Assembly: GCA_900088475.1 (NCBI GenBank) | Contig: FLMG01001621.1 | Span: forward strand, 1 to 10,149 | Source: Hyphochytrium catenoides | Lineage: Eukaryota; Sar; Hyphochytriomycetes; Hyphochytriales; Hyphochytriaceae | Reading direction: 5' to 3' | Length of the DNA stretch: 10,149 nucleotides | In this document: positions 7,248 through 10,149 of the stretch, piece after piece | How the letters are laid out: each line of letters begins with the position of its first letter | Position numbering within the stretch: the stretch's first letter is position 1 | Notes under the pieces: model-generated | The model's database searches: none | What the model saw: the letters and a program-made list of their open reading frames with translations, nothing else | Told to the model about the DNA's origin: nothing | Position numbers and translations under genes: made by a program

Positions 7248-7545
7248 CTTCTTGTCTTTCTCCTCTCTTCCTCCTTCTTCTTCTTTGTTCTTACGGAGGT
7301 CTTCAACTATGACTCTTCTTTCTCTGATAATGATGGCGGGAGTGGCGAGGGTGTTGAAGAGACCAAGTCTTCCTTCGTAGCTCTTGTCTCTTCCTCTTCT
7401 TCTTCTTCTTCTCCTATCATCTCTTCTTCTAGAAGGAAAATGCTTTCCGCTCTATTGCTTTTTTCTCTCCTCTCTCTTCCTCTTCCTCTGTCCTCCGTCT
7501 TCGGTCCGCTGCATGTCCTCTTGGAGAGGTTCACACGTCATTGGC
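7248..7545 (+). repeat. Pyrimidine-rich low-complexity tail downstream of the retroelement fragment
   Basis: CTT/TCT/CTC-rich sequence follows the TGA of the retroelement remnant. It may be the element's 3' untranslated region or unrelated low-complexity DNA. Long frames through it translate to Glu runs on one strand and Leu/Ser runs on the other, so they are not called. Confidence 0.55.
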
Positions 7546-7703
7546 CCCTGTTGCATTCAAGTCTAGAAGGGCCGTACGTTTAAACCGATAATGTACCCAA
7601 AGACGAGAGGTGTGAGACTCGGTCCTCTCCGGTGAGAGTTTCTTCCTAGGCGAGATAGCAGACATCAACAAGAGGCGACAGATCGGCCAGAAGACAAGAA
7701 CGA

Positions 7704-7795
7704 AAAAGGAGAGAAGAAGAGAGACAGAGAGGCCGGGTAGAGAAAGAGAGAAGAAGAGAGACAGAGAGGCCGGGGAAAGAAAGAGAGAAGAAAGG
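7704..7795 (-). repeat. 37-bp tandem repeat, about 2.4 copies
   Basis: GAGAGAAGAAGAGAGACAGA followed by GAGGCCGGG starts at 7709 and again at 7746, a period of 37. A third partial AGAAAGAGAGAAGAA starts near 7778. It is purine-rich on the + strand, opposite to nearly every other low-complexity tract in the window. On the - strand it would encode repeated PGLSVSLLLSF, but that frame has no ATG start and I do not call it. Confidence 0.85.
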
Positions 7796-8176
7796 GGAAC
7801 CCGAGAGCCTAACAGAAGAGACCCTTCTAGCGGCTGGTGACCTTCCTCTTCCAGCGCGAGAACAGACACAGGGCATCATCTCACAAGTCCATTGACCTCT
7901 CGGTCTGTATCTCCAAGATGGAAACTCTGTAACCTCTACTTCCGTCATTTGTTGATTCCCCCCCTTTTCTTTTTTTTACTGCCTCTCTTGGTTCCTCTTC
8001 CCTCTCCTTCTCTCCAAAATCAAAGAACGGTATCTCTGACAAACAATTTCTTATGAAGACAAACCTTGAGAGTTATTTTATAGCTGCACATCAAGCAAGG
8101 GTGGGATCTTCTCACAAAGCATTTCATTCTCTCGCTTTGCATGTTGAGCAATAACGACTTTGGTCGCTCTTCGTAA

Positions 8177-8179
<3 letters not shown>
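7796..8179. other. No gene seen
   Basis: Unique-looking sequence with a C/T homopolymer-rich patch near 7955-7980. Both long - strand frames that enter it derive from the adjacent purine-rich repeat and start at non-ATG codons. Confidence 0.5.

Positions 8180-8231
<52 letters not shown>
8180..8231 (+). repeat. (CT)26 dinucleotide microsatellite
   Basis: An uninterrupted run of 26 CT units, the longest perfect dinucleotide repeat in the window. The - strand reading is an Arg-Glu run and is not a gene. Confidence 0.97.
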
Positions 8232-8233
<2 letters not shown>

Positions 8234-8857
8234 ACCCTTTTTCTCTCTGCTCTGTTTCACTCATAGTAGTAAGTCTTGCCTTCCGCAACATTGGGCCCTT
8301 CAAACTTCCAGCTGCTACAAGTAGACGGTTGATGAGGATGAGTCTTCTTACCTTTGATCTCTTCTTGTACTGTGTCTGGCCCAGAGCTCCTTGTGGCTGT
8401 CCTATTATTACTTCGTCGATTCTACAAGGTCTTCATTCTGTGCAATAAGCTGCAAATAAACCAGGAAACTAGCACTACTTTCAGAAATGCAGGAAGTCGT
8501 TCTCCGCAATAAATAAAGAGAGTCCAGTAGAGTCCGGTTCTTACCGCTCCAGTACTATTTATTACTATTATTGCTAAGCCTTACATCATACGGTCAGTAG
8601 TAACATTATTTGTGTCTTCTAGCTCCCTGACAGTAGGGCGGTGCAAACAGGCAGATTCTTCGCTATACAGTAGCAGAACTCCTTTCTCCCAGTACTCTAT
8701 GAAGAAAGAAAGTAGAACTATAATAAGAAAATAGTAAAAGACACCACAGAACCCCCTGTTGCTGGTAGAACTACTTACAAAAAAATACTCCGGAGTAACA
8801 AGTATCGACGGCAGGCAATGCTTATCAATTGTATGACCCTTATCACTACCAGAGCAT
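8232..8857. other. No supportable gene; polyadenylation-like AATAAATAAA
   Basis: AATAAATAAA at 8508-8517 would serve as a + strand polyadenylation signal, but no coding region is evident upstream. A - strand open frame of 99 codons at 8581-8880 has a hydrophobic middle but starts at TTG and has no recognised homologue. Confidence 0.4.
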
Positions 8858-9087
8858 GGACATTGTCCCACGTCCGACAACGAGGTTATTTATAATTAGA
8901 TCCTATAGTTCTAGGAGAAGAGAAAGAGATCCAGTTAAGAGGAAGATAACAAGAACAGCATTCTGACCGAGCTCTTCTCCCTTCTCCTGGACGAAGCGAA
9001 GGCCCTAAAATAAACAACATCAGTAGCATGTCTCAATGAGACAGCTGAAGGACAAGGAGTCGAACAATTCCTTCTGTCTTGTAATAA
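8858..9087 (+). repeat. Diverged tandem duplication, unit 1
   Basis: About 230 bp. It shares an ordered series of matches with unit 2: GGACATTG..C..ACGTCC, GAGGTTA, GAGATCCA, AGGAAGATA, GCATTCTGACC, CTCTCTCC-type sequence, AAACA.CATC.GTA, ATGTCTC, GAGACAGCT and TTCCTTCTGT. The intervening sequence differs by many substitutions and small indels, so the duplication is old. Confidence 0.75.
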
Positions 9088-9320
9088 GGACATTGGCCTA
9101 CGTCCTTCCATGAGGTTACCTACTGTACTGTATTGAGGATAGAGAGAGATCCATCTTATTATAAAAGGAAGATATATGATGGAACGCATTCTGACCCCGC
9201 TCTCTCCTGGCAAAGTATTGGACCAAAGTTATAAACAGCATCGTAACGTACCATGTCTCCTGCCTGCCTCAAGGAGGAGACAGCTCAGAGTCCAAAAAGT
9301 TCTTCCTTCTGTATTCTTTT
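9088..9320 (+). repeat. Diverged tandem duplication, unit 2
   Basis: It begins with GGACATTGGCCTACGTCC directly where unit 1 ends, and runs through GCATTCTGACCCCGCTCTCT, ATGTCTCCTGCC and GGAGACAGCTCAGAG to TTCCTTCTGTATTC. Its offset from unit 1 is 230-235 bp throughout, as expected for a head-to-tail duplication. Confidence 0.75.
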
Positions 9321-9511
9321 CGCCGGCACTACCAGCATCTGCATCTTCTTTGCCTAGTTCTTTCTATTCGTGCATCCCATCTGCGGACATCAGCTGGTGG
9401 TCTCACAACAAGAAGCTCAACTTCGCCGACAGCATTGTTCTTCTGGTTTGTTCCAATGATGATGTGGCTGGTAAACAGCCGTTCTTCCTGTTCGTCCGCC
9501 GCTCACTCTAA
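9176..9511 (+). CDS. Doubtful ORF of 111 codons partly within repeat unit 2
   Basis: It has a true ATG start (ATGATGGAACGC) and a TAA stop. The first 48 or so codons come from repeat unit 2. The rest (for example SADISWWSHNKKLNFADSIV followed by LLVCSNDDVAGKQPF) lies in unique sequence and is more protein-like. The equivalent frame in unit 1 is interrupted by TAA, so the repeat itself is not a conserved coding unit. The second half could be an exon of something spliced. No domain, signal peptide or family is recognised. Confidence 0.25.
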   Translation: MMERILTPLSPGKVLDQSYKQHRNVPCLLPASRRRQLRVQKVLPSVFFSPALPASASSLPSSFYSCIPSADISWWSHNKKLNFADSIVLLVCSNDDVAGKQPFFLFVRRSL

Positions 9512-9655
9512 CCGAGTGTAGCACTGACGACCTGTCAGCCCAATCCGCATCACTATTGCTCACTTCCAAACTTACCATTCTCAGGTAATACGAAACAAGG
9601 ACCAGGAAGGTCACCCAATCGCAGCCTTTTCTTAAGAGTGAACTAGTCCTCGACT

Positions 9656-10149
9656 ATGGCAGGACTTCGACTTTTTTCTCTCGCTCTCTTTCTCACGACA
9701 TTGGCTGCCGCAGGCCACAGTCTTAGCACAGGTGATAACACCAGGGATGTGCCAGTATTGCTTGACCAGAACCTGCCCCACTTGCCTGCTTATGCTCCTT
9801 CTTTGCATGCTTCCTCACGGCAGATCTTTTCGGCATCATCTTCAAGGACACCGTCTCGTTCATTGAGGACGGCGCCATTGGAGAAAGAAGGTCGCATCAC
9901 TTTGTTAAGCGAGGATGATGACGCTGTCACATCCAAAACCAGAAGACACCTTCCTCAGGTGAGAGGAAAGCAACCTGGACGATCATCCAGTCCAAAGCGT
10001 CCTCAATCACCCGGTGTTGCAAAGAAAAGTTCCAGGCGGAGAGGTTCTCAACGAAAGGGTGCTGTTTCTCCGACCAGAAAGGGGATGCCAAATAGAGCTG
10101 ATGGTCTGGCCCCAGGTACTGCGTTGACTCACGACGGAAAGCCGTTCGT
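9656..10149 (+). CDS. Secreted basic protein with RxLR/PEXEL-like motifs and NLS-like region (3' partial)
   Basis: ATG at 9656 opens a frame with no stop to the window edge (164 codons visible). Residues 1-20 (MAGLRLFSLALFLTTLAAAG) are a typical signal peptide. RSLR at 68-71 is followed by EKE and then EDDD (86-89), the layout of oomycete RxLR-dEER leaders. RHLPQ at 97-101 after another Arg matches the apicomplexan PEXEL/TEXEL pattern RxLx(E/Q/D). From about 103 the chain is Ser/Pro/Gly-rich and strongly basic, with clusters SPKRPQ, AKKSSRRR and SQRKG that resemble a nuclear-localisation signal in a disordered region. A secreted effector or exported protein is plausible, but short motifs like these also arise by chance and the lineage is unknown. 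CAG|GTGAGA at 9956-9964 is a near-perfect splice donor exactly after Gln101. If used, exon 1 ends there in phase 0 and the basic part is intronic. The upstream 150 bp shows no clear TATA box. Confidence 0.7.
   Translation, partial: MAGLRLFSLALFLTTLAAAGHSLSTGDNTRDVPVLLDQNLPHLPAYAPSLHASSRQIFSASSSRTPSRSLRTAPLEKEGRITLLSEDDDAVTSKTRRHLPQVRGKQPGRSSSPKRPQSPGVAKKSSRRRGSQRKGAVSPTRKGMPNRADGLAPGTALTHDGKPF

Noticed and set aside
7531-7948. Two - strand frames with PGLSVSLLLSF repeats resembling membrane segments
   Set aside because: The repeats come directly from the 37-bp tandem repeat, both phases show it, and the longer frame starts at GTG.

Overview
This window looks like nuclear DNA of a gene-poor, repeat-rich eukaryote, most likely a unicellular one (protist or alga). 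The reasons are a secreted-protein gene that is clearly split by a GT-AG intron joining in phase, long pyrimidine-rich non-coding stretches, microsatellites, and remnants of both DNA transposons and a non-LTR retrotransposon. I see no bacterial operon organisation and no tRNA or rRNA. I cannot name the organism. Alveolate or stramenopile lineages would fit the two secreted proteins, but that is inference only.

Layout, left to right. Positions 44-1000 are a compact non-autonomous DNA transposon with 35-bp terminal inverted repeats and a 3-bp AAT direct repeat at each edge. It seems to have landed at or inside a small open frame. Positions 1003-2700 hold only short frames; the best is a 54-codon frame at 1691-1855 behind a splice-acceptor-like pyrimidine tract. 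A (TTC)n tract with a 15-bp higher-order period fills 2707-2870. Positions 2962-3826 are a repeat cluster of about four diverged copies of one unit, two direct and then two inverted (fold-back). A CT-rich block covers about 4205-4400. I see no supportable gene from 4420 to 5686.

The best complete gene is at 5687-6563: two exons, a 229-bp intron and a 215-residue secreted Gly/Ser/Asn/Ala-rich protein. Just downstream, 6670-7247 is the C-terminal, endonuclease-like part of a non-LTR retrotransposon polyprotein, broken by two +1 frameshifts. Next come a pyrimidine-rich tail, a 37-bp tandem repeat (7704-7795) and a (CT)26 run (8180-8231). A diverged tandem duplication with a unit of about 230 bp lies at 8858-9320, partly overlapped by a doubtful 111-codon ORF.

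The window ends inside a second secreted-protein gene (from 9656, off the 3' edge). It has a signal peptide, RxLR-like and PEXEL-like short motifs, and then a basic, disordered, nuclear-localisation-like region. Both convincing genes encode exported proteins and lie on the + strand, in an otherwise repeat-dominated region. This is the kind of accessory setting where surface or effector-type genes are often found. No shared pathway between them can be shown from the sequence.
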